In this document: positions 53,121 through 60,874 of the stretch, one piece after another
How the letters are laid out: each line of letters starts with the position of its first letter
How positions within the stretch are numbered: position 1 is the stretch's first letter
Assembly: GCF_900637665.1 (NCBI RefSeq)
Contig: NZ_LR134386.1
Span: 2,596,501-2,660,500 of the forward strand
Source of the DNA: Chryseobacterium nakagawai
GTDB taxonomy: Bacteria > Bacteroidota > Bacteroidia > Flavobacteriales > Weeksellaceae
Direction of reading: 5' to 3'
DNA: 64,000 bases
Notes under the pieces: generated by a model
The model's input: the letters and a program-made list of their open reading frames with translations, nothing else
Told to the model about the DNA's origin: nothing
Databases searched by the model: none
Position numbers and translations under genes: made by a program

Positions 53121-54086
53121 TTATCTTATAGTTTCTTTTTGTAGCTTAATAATTTGTTCTGCAAGTTCGATACCGATTTTCTCTTGCGCGTCTACCGTAT
53201 TCCCACCTACATGAGGAGAGAGCGATAGTGCCGGGTTCATCAGTAAAGGAAGTTCAGGATTGGGTTCGCTTTCAAAAACGTCCAATGCAGCTCCTGCTAC
53301 TTTTCCTGAATCGATAAAATCAATTAGTGTTACTTCATTTATCACACCGCCTCTTGCAGTATTTACAATATAAACACCATCCTTCATTTTTTCAAACTGT
53401 GGCGTGTCTATAATGTATTCATTCGTTTTCGGAGTATTGATGCTGATGAAATCTGATTCTTTAAGGAATGCATCCATATCATTGGTGGAAGTGATTTCAA
53501 AGTTCAGCGATTGTCCGTCAAAGAAGTCTAGTGTAAGAACTTCTGTTTTTGGACTTCTAGTCAAAACTTGTATTTTCATTCCTAAAGCGATTCCTATTTT
53601 CACGACTTCCTGGCCAATACTTCCAAAACCTATTACTCCTAACGTTTTTCCTGAAAGTTCATAAGCATTGCTGAATGACTTTTTCATGGCACTAAAATGA
53701 GTATCTCCCTCTAAAGGCATCAGTCTGTTTGATTCGTGAAGGAATCTGGCTAATGCGATGAAGTGTCCGAAAACCAACTCTGCAACAGATTTTGAAGATG
53801 CTGTTGGAGTATTGATTATTTTAATACCCTTACTTTTTGCATATTCAACATCAATATTGTCCATTCCAATACCGCCCCGACCTATGATCTTAAGTCCTGG
53901 GCATGCATCAATCAGGTCTTGTCTCACTTTTGTTGCACTTCTTACCAGAAGAACATCTACATTATTATCGTTGATAAAATTAATAACGTGATCTTGGGCC
54001 ACTCTATTGTCCAGAATTTCAATTCCGGCATCTTTTAAAGCTTTTTCTCCTGCTTTTGAGATTCCATCGTTTGCTAAAACTTTCAT
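53121..54086 (-). CDS. serA: D-3-phosphoglycerate dehydrogenase, short form
   Basis: 321 residues, without the ACT regulatory domain of longer SerA. Rossmann motif LGVIGFGSIGQEVVKIG; catalytic Arg in RSATKVRQ and later NTARGGVINE; a Glu in FESEPNPELPL; and the His in LSPHVGG. It makes 3-phosphohydroxypyruvate, the first step of serine synthesis, followed by SerC. Another 2-hydroxyacid dehydrogenase function is possible, but the serC neighbour supports serA. Confidence 0.9.
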   Translation of the reverse strand: MKVLANDGISKAGEKALKDAGIEILDNRVAQDHVINFINDNNVDVLLVRSATKVRQDLIDACPGLKIIGRGGIGMDNIDVEYAKSKGIKIINTPTASSKSVAELVFGHFIALARFLHESNRLMPLEGDTHFSAMKKSFSNAYELSGKTLGVIGFGSIGQEVVKIGIALGMKIQVLTRSPKTEVLTLDFFDGQSLNFEITSTNDMDAFLKESDFISINTPKTNEYIIDTPQFEKMKDGVYIVNTARGGVINEVTLIDFIDSGKVAGAALDVFESEPNPELPLLMNPALSLSPHVGGNTVDAQEKIGIELAEQIIKLQKETIR

Positions 54087-54096
54087 GTGTTATTTG

Positions 54097-54197
54097 ATTT
54101 AAAGATTGAAATATTTGGATCTTTCAAAATTTTAAAACTAGGCGCAAATTAAGAAATTTAAATTTGTCGCATCTAAATCTTTCAATCTTTGAATTTT
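54097..54197. repeat. Long-loop palindrome between serA and serC
   Basis: AAAGATTGAA (54101-54110) is mirrored by TTCAATCTTT (54181-54190), with a second shell of TTTGGATC and its complement-like ATCTAAAT. The total arm is about 25 bases with scattered mismatches. It occupies most of the gap. Confidence 0.6.
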
Positions 54198-54207
54198 TAT
54201 GCTTTAA

Positions 54208-55272
54208 TTATTTGATAGATTTCATTACATCCACCAATACCTGTACGCTTTCAATTGATAAGGCGTTATATAGGCTTGCTCTGTAACCTCCAAGGCTTCT
54301 GTGGCCATTTAGTCCACTGATTCCTGCAGCTTTCCAGGCATTGTCAAACTCCTCTTTTTTACTTTCATCTGTAATTTTGAAAGAAACATTCATTAATGAA
54401 CGGTCTTCTTTTACGCAGAACGCTTCAAATAATGGGTTGCTGTCAATTTCATCATATAAAAGCTTAGCTTTTGCTTCGTTTCTCTGTTCTGCAGCAGCAA
54501 TTCCACCATTGATTTCAAGGTATTGCAGGGTTAACAGAGATGCATAGATTGGAAATACTGGTGGAGTATTATACATAGATTCTTTGGAAATATGCTGAGA
54601 ATAATCAAGCATAGAAAGCATGTTTTCTCTTCCTGTTTTTCCCAGGATTTCTTTTTTGATCACTACTAAAGTAACTCCTGCAGGTCCCATATTTTTCTGA
54701 GCTCCAGCATAAATTAGATCAAATTTTGAAAAATCCAGTTGTCTTGAAAAAATATCAGAACTCATATCACATACCATCAGTGTATCCACATCAGGAAAAG
54801 ATTTCATCTGAGTTCCATAAATTGTATTGTTGGAGGTACAGTGGAAATAATCATATTCCGAACCTACCGTATAATTTTTAGGAATGAAAGAGTAGTTTTC
54901 TTCTTTTGAAGAACCCACTACATCTACAGTTCCTAGTTTCTTTGCTTCTTTTATGGCTCCGGATGCCCATGTTCCTGTATCCAGATAAGCTGCCTTTCCA
55001 CCTACTTTCATTAGGTTGTAGGGCACCATTGCAAACTGCATGCTTGCTCCGCTTCCTAAATAAAGTACCTCATAATCATCACCAAGGTTCATCAGTCTTT
55101 TTACAATTGCACGTGCTTCGTCCATTACTGCAACGAAATCTTTACTTCTGTGCGAAATTTCAAGAAGAGATAATCCGATACCGTTAAAGTCTAAGATTGC
55201 CTGTGCTGATTTTTCAAATACCTCTTGTGGTAAGATACATGGCCCTGCGCTGAAGTTGTGCTTTTTGTTCAT
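54208..55272 (-). CDS. serC: Phosphoserine aminotransferase
   Basis: 354 residues. Opening KHNFSAGPCILPQEVFEKS; HRSKDFVAVMDEA; YLGSGASMQFAMVPYN; the PLP lysine in YAGAQKNMGPAG; and GLNGHRSLGGYRASLYNA. It converts 3-phosphohydroxypyruvate to phosphoserine with glutamate. In one strand block with serA; the gap of 121 bases is filled by the palindrome. Confidence 0.96.
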   Translation of the reverse strand: MNKKHNFSAGPCILPQEVFEKSAQAILDFNGIGLSLLEISHRSKDFVAVMDEARAIVKRLMNLGDDYEVLYLGSGASMQFAMVPYNLMKVGGKAAYLDTGTWASGAIKEAKKLGTVDVVGSSKEENYSFIPKNYTVGSEYDYFHCTSNNTIYGTQMKSFPDVDTLMVCDMSSDIFSRQLDFSKFDLIYAGAQKNMGPAGVTLVVIKKEILGKTGRENMLSMLDYSQHISKESMYNTPPVFPIYASLLTLQYLEINGGIAAAEQRNEAKAKLLYDEIDSNPLFEAFCVKEDRSLMNVSFKITDESKKEEFDNAWKAAGISGLNGHRSLGGYRASLYNALSIESVQVLVDVMKSIK

Positions 55273-55348
55273 ATTTTTATTTTTTGGTTGCTTTAGAAAT
55301 TTAAATTCCTGTCGCTTTATTTTTTTTGGTTAGGTTGGGTTTCGATCA

Positions 55349-55377
55349 AAAAAAGCCGCCTCACAGATGATGAGACG
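55349..55377 (-). terminator. Ferredoxin terminator
   Basis: Read on the - strand: CCGTCTCA, loop TCATCTG, TGAGGCGG and then seven U. One G-U pair. Confidence 0.75.
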
Positions 55378-55386
55378 GAATTATTT

Positions 55387-55737
55387 TTATTCACCGTGTA
55401 AGAATGCTTTTTTATTAAGAAGCGCTTCTTCAGATTCTACATGGTCCTCATCCGGAACACAGCAGTCTACCGGACATACTGCTGCACACTGTGGCTCTTC
55501 ATGGAAACCTTTACATTCAGTACATTTATCAGTTACAATGAAATAAACATCATCACTCACTGGCTCCTGTGCTGCATCTGCATCTACAGTAAGTCCTGAT
55601 GGCATTGTAATCGTCCCTTGAAGAGATGTTCCATCAGAAGCTTTCCAATCTACAGCTCCTTCATATATTGCATTGTTTGGGCATTCCGGTTCACAAGCCC
55701 CACAATTAATGCATTCATCAGTTATTTTAATAGCCAT
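55387..55737 (-). CDS. 4Fe-4S dicluster ferredoxin
   Basis: 116 residues. First cluster CINCGACEPECPN near the N-terminus; an inserted segment; second cluster CTECKGFHEEPQCAAVCPVDCC with the Cys residues in order. An acidic electron carrier in the cytoplasm. Divergent from the acyl-CoA reductase with overlapping promoter boxes. Confidence 0.93.
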   Translation of the reverse strand: MAIKITDECINCGACEPECPNNAIYEGAVDWKASDGTSLQGTITMPSGLTVDADAAQEPVSDDVYFIVTDKCTECKGFHEEPQCAAVCPVDCCVPDEDHVESEEALLNKKAFLHGE

Positions 55738-55750
55738 CGCTAATTTTTTT

Positions 55751-55768
55751 TAAATTTGCACAAAATTA
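55751..55768. promoter_or_regulatory. Divergent, abutting promoter boxes
   Basis: TAAATTTG (55751-55758, + strand, for the acyl-CoA reductase) and CAAAATTA (55761-55768), which reads TAATTTTG on the - strand for the ferredoxin. Only two bases separate the boxes, so the two -33 regions cross the opposite box and the two genes probably compete. Confidence 0.5.
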
Positions 55769-55796
55769 CAAAATATTCCCCAATTTTAAAGTAATT

Positions 55797-56831
55797 ATGA
55801 ATACCGAAAATCAAGTTTTAGGACTTATTAAATTAAGTGATTATATAAAGGCGTTTTTAGCGAACAAAACGGAAGATCACAATGAAGATGATGTAAATAT
55901 TGAATTATTATTAAAGAAATCTAAAATAGAAAATCCATGGTTTACTGTTGATAATCAGAAATTTGCTTTGCAACAATGGTCGGATCTTCTTACCGAAGAA
56001 AATATTAAAGACTGGCTCAAAAATTATTCAATCTCAAAAATTTCCAAGAGAATAGGATTGATTTTGGCTGGAAATATTCCTTTGGTAGGGTTTCATGACG
56101 TGATCTCTGTTGTATTAAGCAATCATATCCCTTTAATTAAACTGTCATCTAAGGATAAGTATTTGATTCCGTTTTTGTTAAAAAAATGGAAAGAGTTTTC
56201 TGGAGACCAGGTTCAGTTTGAATTTGTAGAAAAATTAGAGAATTTTGATGCAGTTATTGCTACCGGAAGTAATAATACAGCGAGATATCTTGAGTATTAT
56301 TTTAAAAACCATTTGAGCATTATTCGTAAAAACAGAACTTCTGTTGCTGTTTTGAAAGGTGATGAAACTGATGAAGAACTACAACTTTTAGCAAAAGATA
56401 TCTTCCAATATTTTGGGCTGGGATGCAGAAATGTAACCCGAATCTTTATTCCTCAGGATTTTGTGATCGACAGACTGTTTGAAAACTTTTTAGGATTCCA
56501 GGATATTATCAATCATAATAAATATGCTAATAATTATGATTATAACAGAGCAGTTTACCTTTTGAATCTGGAAAAATTCTGGGATAACAACTTTGTGATG
56601 CTGAAAGAAGATGATAATTTGTTCAGTCCGCTTTCTGTCATTAATTTTAGCAGATACGAATCATTGGATGATGTTAAAAACTTCATTGCCGAAAACGAGG
56701 AAAATATTCAATGTGTAGTAGCTAAAGAAGAGTTGGGATTACAATCAATTTATTTTGGTGAAGCACAAAATCCAGGCCTTGATACTTATGCAGATAATGT
56801 GGATACGATGAAATTTTTAGAACTGGTCTGA
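55797..56831 (+). CDS. Acyl-CoA reductase (LuxC-like)
   Basis: 344 residues. Aldehyde-dehydrogenase-like fold: GLILAGNIPLVGFHDVISV, NHIPLIKLSSKDKYL and YFGLGCRNVTRIFIP, whose Cys is the probable catalytic residue, with NHNKYANNYDYNRAVYLL after it. It reduces acyl-CoA to an aldehyde. It is common next to a ferredoxin gene in this group, but no partner enzyme is evident. Confidence 0.82.
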   Translation: MNTENQVLGLIKLSDYIKAFLANKTEDHNEDDVNIELLLKKSKIENPWFTVDNQKFALQQWSDLLTEENIKDWLKNYSISKISKRIGLILAGNIPLVGFHDVISVVLSNHIPLIKLSSKDKYLIPFLLKKWKEFSGDQVQFEFVEKLENFDAVIATGSNNTARYLEYYFKNHLSIIRKNRTSVAVLKGDETDEELQLLAKDIFQYFGLGCRNVTRIFIPQDFVIDRLFENFLGFQDIINHNKYANNYDYNRAVYLLNLEKFWDNNFVMLKEDDNLFSPLSVINFSRYESLDDVKNFIAENEENIQCVVAKEELGLQSIYFGEAQNPGLDTYADNVDTMKFLELV

Positions 56832-56878
56832 TTTTCGTATCTTCCATCACTATTTCACCCAATTACAAAACGAATATT

Positions 56879-57325
56879 ATGAAAAAAATATTTTTAGGTC
56901 TGGCGATTATTGGCACACAGGTAATGTTTGCTCAGAAAGTTACAGGGCTGAAGGTTGAGAACAATCAAAAGAAAGAACAGCTGGCTACCATAAGTAAGGA
57001 GAAAGTCAATGAGTATAATGTTAATTTTCAGAAGTTTATTGCCGCTTTGCAATCTTCGGATTATAAAACGGTGAACGAAACACTTGCTGATAAGGTAAAG
57101 GAAATTGTCACAGAAGATGTTCTTAAAAAAGTAAGGGATGGTATTGATCCCAATAAAGAACTTGAGATTTTAAAAGTAGGCTATTACGTAACGATGGATG
57201 GTGTTAATCATCCTAATATTAAATACAAATATGCCGGTGATTCTTCCTCAAAAGAAGTGATAAGTGTTGTATTCGAAGATGATGGGAAGATTCTGGGTGT
57301 ATTGCCTGTTAAAAAGAATAAATAA
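56879..57325 (+). CDS. Small secreted protein, unknown
   Basis: 148 residues. Signal peptide about 1-19 (ends MFAQK). A helical segment with QKFIAALQSSDYKTVNETL, then a beta-rich end with ISVVFEDDGKILGVLPV; this looks like a short NTF2-like or DUF3887-type domain, not proven. It lies 47 bases after the acyl-CoA reductase and 23 bases before the BI-1 gene. Confidence 0.5.
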   Translation: MKKIFLGLAIIGTQVMFAQKVTGLKVENNQKKEQLATISKEKVNEYNVNFQKFIAALQSSDYKTVNETLADKVKEIVTEDVLKKVRDGIDPNKELEILKVGYYVTMDGVNHPNIKYKYAGDSSSKEVISVVFEDDGKILGVLPVKKNK

Positions 57326-57348
57326 ATTTCGATAAAAAAATATTAACT

Positions 57349-58038
57349 ATGATGACAGATGTTTTAGTCGCTCATTCTTCAGAAGTGGAGAAGGCGAATT
57401 TTTACAAGAAGACCTATTTGCACGTTGCTCTATCAATTCTTGCATTTATTGGAGTTGAGACTATTTTGTTAAAGACTGTACCGGTAGAGATTATTGCGAT
57501 GATGTTTAGCGGAAGGTTTACCTGGCTGTTAATTATCGGTGTCTTCTGGTTGGCTTCTATTTTAGCCTCTAAATGGTCACTTTCGCAAAGTCAGTCCACT
57601 CAGTATCTTGGGTTAGGTTTTTATATTGTACTAGAGGCGGTGATTTTTTTACCATTGCTTTTTATAGCTACTAATATTGCCGGTGGTGCTAATATTATCT
57701 TTCAGGCAGCTACTTTAACGGTAGCCATGTTTGCAGGTATTTCTGCAGTTGCATTTACTTCCAAGAGAGATTTTTCTTTTTTAAGAAATATCATTATTAT
57801 TGGAGGATTTATTTCAATCGGATTAATCATTGGAGGAATGGCCTTTGGTTTTAATCTTGGGTTATGGTTCTCTGTAGGAATGGTGATTCTTGCTTCTGCG
57901 GCGATTTTATATCAGACAAGTAAGCTGAAAGATTCTTATGCTACGAATCAGTATGTGGGTGCAGCATTACAACTTTTTGCTTCTATTATGCTTTTATTCT
58001 GGTATATCCTGAATATATTAATGAGCAGAAGAAGTTAA
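57349..58038 (+). CDS. Bax inhibitor-1/YccA-family membrane protein
   Basis: 229 residues, seven membrane helices. Seen: HSSEVEKANFYKKTYLHVAL at the start, QAATLTVAMFAGISAVAF in the middle, and KLKDSYATNQYVGAALQLFA near the end. BI-1 family members may act as pH-dependent calcium leak channels in the inner membrane. The ATG at 57349 is followed by a second Met. It ends 19 bases before a strong terminator. Confidence 0.87.
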   Translation: MMTDVLVAHSSEVEKANFYKKTYLHVALSILAFIGVETILLKTVPVEIIAMMFSGRFTWLLIIGVFWLASILASKWSLSQSQSTQYLGLGFYIVLEAVIFLPLLFIATNIAGGANIIFQAATLTVAMFAGISAVAFTSKRDFSFLRNIIIIGGFISIGLIIGGMAFGFNLGLWFSVGMVILASAAILYQTSKLKDSYATNQYVGAALQLFASIMLLFWYILNILMSRRS

Positions 58039-58056
58039 TTGAATACGATAAAGAAT

Positions 58057-58090
58057 AAAAGACCTGATATTTATATCAGGTCTTTTTTAT
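58057..58090. terminator. Terminator between BI-1 and the secreted QVGINT gene
   Basis: AAAAGACCTGATAT pairs with ATATCAGGTCTTTT around a 2-base centre; likely bidirectional. Confidence 0.88.
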
Positions 58091-58107
58091 TATATCTTTT
58101 TTGTTAG

Positions 58108-59322
58108 TTATATTACCCCGGGTGTGGTCGTGGTATAGGTTACAGTAGCAGAAGGTATTGTGATGGTTTGAGTGTTGTTGAGGAAATTGATGTCTTGTAC
58201 CACAGCAACAGAAAAATCCACTGTAGCGGAACTGTTGTTTGTATATGAGATAGTTATCTCTATGGTTTGTTTGAGATTGGTTGTTGTTAAGTCTGTGGCA
58301 CGTCCCTGTACAGGATTCTTATCTCTGTTAGTTGTGTTATTGAGCGATCCTGAATTGATAACGGTACCATTGCCATTTTTATTCGTATATGACCCTGATA
58401 AGCTAAATGAGCTGGAAGGAACTGCCGTAGCATCGGTTATAGCTGGGAAAGCAAAAGATCCTGCATATGCATTATTGGTATTCGTAAGATTAAGAGTGTA
58501 GGTAGCATCTATTTTTTGCCCAGGAGGTACAGGAATTGTAAGATCATTTAGGGTGCTTACAAAGCTGGGGTTGCTGAAAGAAGGAGTTGTTTGTGAGGCT
58601 GTTGTGTTCTTGATCTGTCCAGGGATGATATCCTGATATCTTATAATAAAAGTATAGGGGTTATTGTTTTGGTTGGCTACAACGGTATCCGGAACTCCAT
58701 CTCCGTTTGAGTCATACACTGCCTTATAACGAAAAACTCCTGTATTTTGAGGGTAACCTTGTGTTGTTACCAAGGGAATCGCCTGATTGTTTCCGGCATA
58801 TATCTGACCGCTGTAAGTGTAGTTAACCCCATTTGTGTTTTGGGTGGCGTCAGAAGTATTAATGACCATACTACCAGGAGCTGTAATGTCTGCCAGTAAA
58901 TTAATGGAAGGTGGGTTTTTAGTTCCTAAGGATGAATTAAAAGTATAAAGGTAAGAGTCCTGATCATTGGTGATTTTTGTAATGGCCGGACTTGGCGGAG
59001 GGGTAGAACAGAGGGAGCCCCATTTTGATTTGGTGGCAACCCAATAATCAATACATCCCGTATCTGTATTGTAGTACATCATCCCATTGTCCAATTGATT
59101 GGTTATAGATATATTACCGGGATTTGATGCTGGGGCAATACCCCCGTTTTTTTGATCGGGAAGTTGAGGAAGGATAAACGTTTTAGCGGTTGTGACTGTA
59201 GGATTAGGTTTCAGTTGTAAAACGGCGTTGGGATGCGGCGGGCTAGTGTTGATCCCAACTTGTGATTTTAAGGCTACAGAACAAGCTACTACCAAGAGAA
59301 TGGCAAATTGTTTTTTTTTCAT
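58108..59322 (-). CDS. Secreted QVGINT-type surface protein
   Basis: 404 residues, Thr/Asn/Pro-rich. Signal peptide about 1-20 (ends ALKSQ), followed directly by VGINTSPPHPNAVLQLK, the lead of many Bacteroidetes cell-surface proteins. A middle part with YYNTDTGCIDYWVATKSKWG, then a long beta-rich region with YSGQIYAGNNQAIPL and GSYTNKNGNGTVINSG. No C-terminal sorting domain is visible. Probably an extracellular or outer-membrane protein; function unknown. Confidence 0.7.
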   Translation of the reverse strand: MKKKQFAILLVVACSVALKSQVGINTSPPHPNAVLQLKPNPTVTTAKTFILPQLPDQKNGGIAPASNPGNISITNQLDNGMMYYNTDTGCIDYWVATKSKWGSLCSTPPPSPAITKITNDQDSYLYTFNSSLGTKNPPSINLLADITAPGSMVINTSDATQNTNGVNYTYSGQIYAGNNQAIPLVTTQGYPQNTGVFRYKAVYDSNGDGVPDTVVANQNNNPYTFIIRYQDIIPGQIKNTTASQTTPSFSNPSFVSTLNDLTIPVPPGQKIDATYTLNLTNTNNAYAGSFAFPAITDATAVPSSSFSLSGSYTNKNGNGTVINSGSLNNTTNRDKNPVQGRATDLTTTNLKQTIEITISYTNNSSATVDFSVAVVQDINFLNNTQTITIPSATVTYTTTTPGVI

Positions 59323-59415
59323 AGCGTTGTTGTTTGGTGTTAATAAAAAAAAACTCTATATGAGTTTTACCAAATATAGAGTTTTTTAACAAACTTTTAT
59401 GTTGTGTATTTCTGA

Positions 59416-59664
59416 TTATTTATCAATAGATCCTAAAACCTTTTGTGCAAATGAGTTTAGTGCATCTTTTTCGCTCATCCCGTTTTGTACGTTAGCATGA
59501 ACTTCTAAAGCTCCGCAAATGTTGGTAATAAGCTCTCCTGCAACATTTAGATCCTCTTCACTTGTTCCTCTGAATTCAGAGAAGCTTTCTAGCACTTCTA
59601 ACGTTTTTTCTAAGTTCTCAGGGGTTTGATTCTGATAGAATTGTCTGATTACTGGTAATTTCAT
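59416..59664 (-). CDS. DUF6952-like small protein
   Basis: 82 residues, acidic and helical (LEKTLEVLESFSEFRGTSEEDL, AGELITNICGALEVHANV with one Cys). Its ATG (59664) overlaps the thioredoxin stop by one base (TAATG), so translation is coupled. Known from Bacteroidetes next to thioredoxin-like genes; role unknown, probably with the redox pair. Confidence 0.65.
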   Translation of the reverse strand: MKLPVIRQFYQNQTPENLEKTLEVLESFSEFRGTSEEDLNVAGELITNICGALEVHANVQNGMSEKDALNSFAQKVLGSIDK

Positions 59665-59972
59665 TATGCTAATTCGTTAAAAAGATTAATTAAACTCTCA
59701 GCCTGGTTAGATTGAACCTGATTTACCAATTCACCATTTTTAAAGATAGCAAATGTAGGTAAGTTGTCTACTTTTGCTAATTTTCTGCTTTCAGGAAGTT
59801 TCTCAGCATCTACGTATAAGAAAGGAATAGATTCATTCTCAGATGCTAATTTTTTGAATTTTGGCTTCATGATTCTGCAGTTTCCACACCATGTTGCTCC
59901 ATACTGAACAACTACTTTTTCATTGTCGTTTACAATATTCTGTAATGTATCTTCGGTTAATTCTGTATACAT
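59664..59972 (-). CDS. Thioredoxin-like protein with CGNC active site
   Basis: 102 residues from the ATG at 59972; the longer frame upstream enters the palindrome. Active site in YGATWCGNCRIMKPKF: CGNC in place of the classic CGPC. The cis-Pro is in VDNLPTFAIFKNGEL. It reduces disulfides, possibly of the peroxiredoxin 125 bases upstream on the same strand. The palindrome between them may limit co-transcription. Confidence 0.88.
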   Translation of the reverse strand: MYTELTEDTLQNIVNDNEKVVVQYGATWCGNCRIMKPKFKKLASENESIPFLYVDAEKLPESRKLAKVDNLPTFAIFKNGELVNQVQSNQAESLINLFNELA

Positions 59973-59995
59973 AAGTTTATTTTTTAAAAAAAATA

Positions 59996-60079
59996 AACAA
60001 TGTAACAATCTAAAAATTTACCAATCTAACAATTCAAAAAACTTTTAAAATTGTTATACTGTTAGATTGTTACATTGTT
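59996..60079. repeat. Palindrome AACAATGTAACAATCTAA
   Basis: An 18-base perfect inverted repeat: AACAATGTAACAATCTAA (59996-60013) with TTAGATTGTTACATTGTT (60062-60079), centre of 48 bases that itself contains AATCTAACAATT and its mirror. It can fold into a long hairpin between the peroxiredoxin and thioredoxin genes. Confidence 0.75.
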
Positions 60080-60096
60080 ATATTAAAATTAAGATA

Positions 60097-60729
60097 TTAA
60101 TTTTTTGCTAAGTATTCTGCTGTAGAAGTTCTGTCAGCTTTCATAGCGTCTTTACCTTCTTCCCAGTTTGCAGGACATACTTCACCGTGTTTTTGAACGT
60201 GAGTATAAGCGTCGATTAATCTTAAGAATTCTTTTACGTTTCTACCTAGAGGCATGTCGTTTACCGCTTCATGGAAAATTTTTCCAGTTTCGTCAATAAG
60301 GTAAGTTGCTCTGTAAGTTACGTTAGAACCTGTGAATACTTCTTCTCCTTCTTCATTGTATTCGAAATCCTGATCTACAATTCCTAAAGTGTTTGCTAAT
60401 TGTCTGTGAGTATCAGCTAAAAGTGGATAAGTTACTCCTTCAATACCTCCGTTATCTTTTGGTGTGTTTAACCAAGCGAAGTGTACTTCGTTTGTATCAC
60501 AAGATGCACCAATTACTTTAGTGTTTCTTTTTTCGAATTCACCTAAAGCCTCCTGGAAAGCATGAAGCTCAGTAGGACATACGAAAGTGAAATCTTTAGG
60601 GTACCAGAACAAAAGAACTTTTTGTTGGTTGTTAGTTGCTTCTTCAAGGATGTTGATTCTTAAATCGTCACCCATTTCAGACATTGCGTCGATTGTTAAA
60701 TTCGGGAATTTTTTTCCTACTAAAGACAT
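60097..60729 (-). CDS. 2-Cys peroxiredoxin (AhpC/Prx type)
   Basis: 210 residues. Peroxidatic Cys in FTFVCPTEL; Arg in RATYLIDETG; resolving Cys in HGEVCPANWEEG. It reduces hydrogen peroxide and organic peroxides in the cytoplasm using a thiol donor, likely thioredoxin nearby. It has a good promoter 33-64 bases upstream. Confidence 0.93.
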   Translation of the reverse strand: MSLVGKKFPNLTIDAMSEMGDDLRINILEEATNNQQKVLLFWYPKDFTFVCPTELHAFQEALGEFEKRNTKVIGASCDTNEVHFAWLNTPKDNGGIEGVTYPLLADTHRQLANTLGIVDQDFEYNEEGEEVFTGSNVTYRATYLIDETGKIFHEAVNDMPLGRNVKEFLRLIDAYTHVQKHGEVCPANWEEGKDAMKADRTSTAEYLAKN

Positions 60730-60761
60730 AATTTTCTGTTTTTATATTTAAATTTCTGATG

Positions 60762-60793
60762 CAAATATAGAGAAGTTTTATCTATCAAACAAA
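60762..60793 (-). promoter_or_regulatory. Peroxiredoxin promoter
   Basis: On the - strand: TTTG (60790-60793, with a second TTTG at 60786-60789) and TATATTTG (60762-60769), spacer 20 or 16. One of the better consensus promoters in the window. Confidence 0.6.
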
Positions 60794-60842
60794 CACTTTT
60801 CGATAAATAAAATCTATAATTGTTTTTGATGTGTTGTTAAAT

Positions 60843-60870
60843 AAAAAGCCCTGAAACCAGGGCTTTTTGT
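60843..60870. terminator. Terminator of the M16 peptidase gene
   Basis: AAAAAGCCCTG, loop AAAC, CAGGGCTTTTT. Symmetric, active on both strands in principle. Confidence 0.88.
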
Positions 60871-60874
60871 TATT

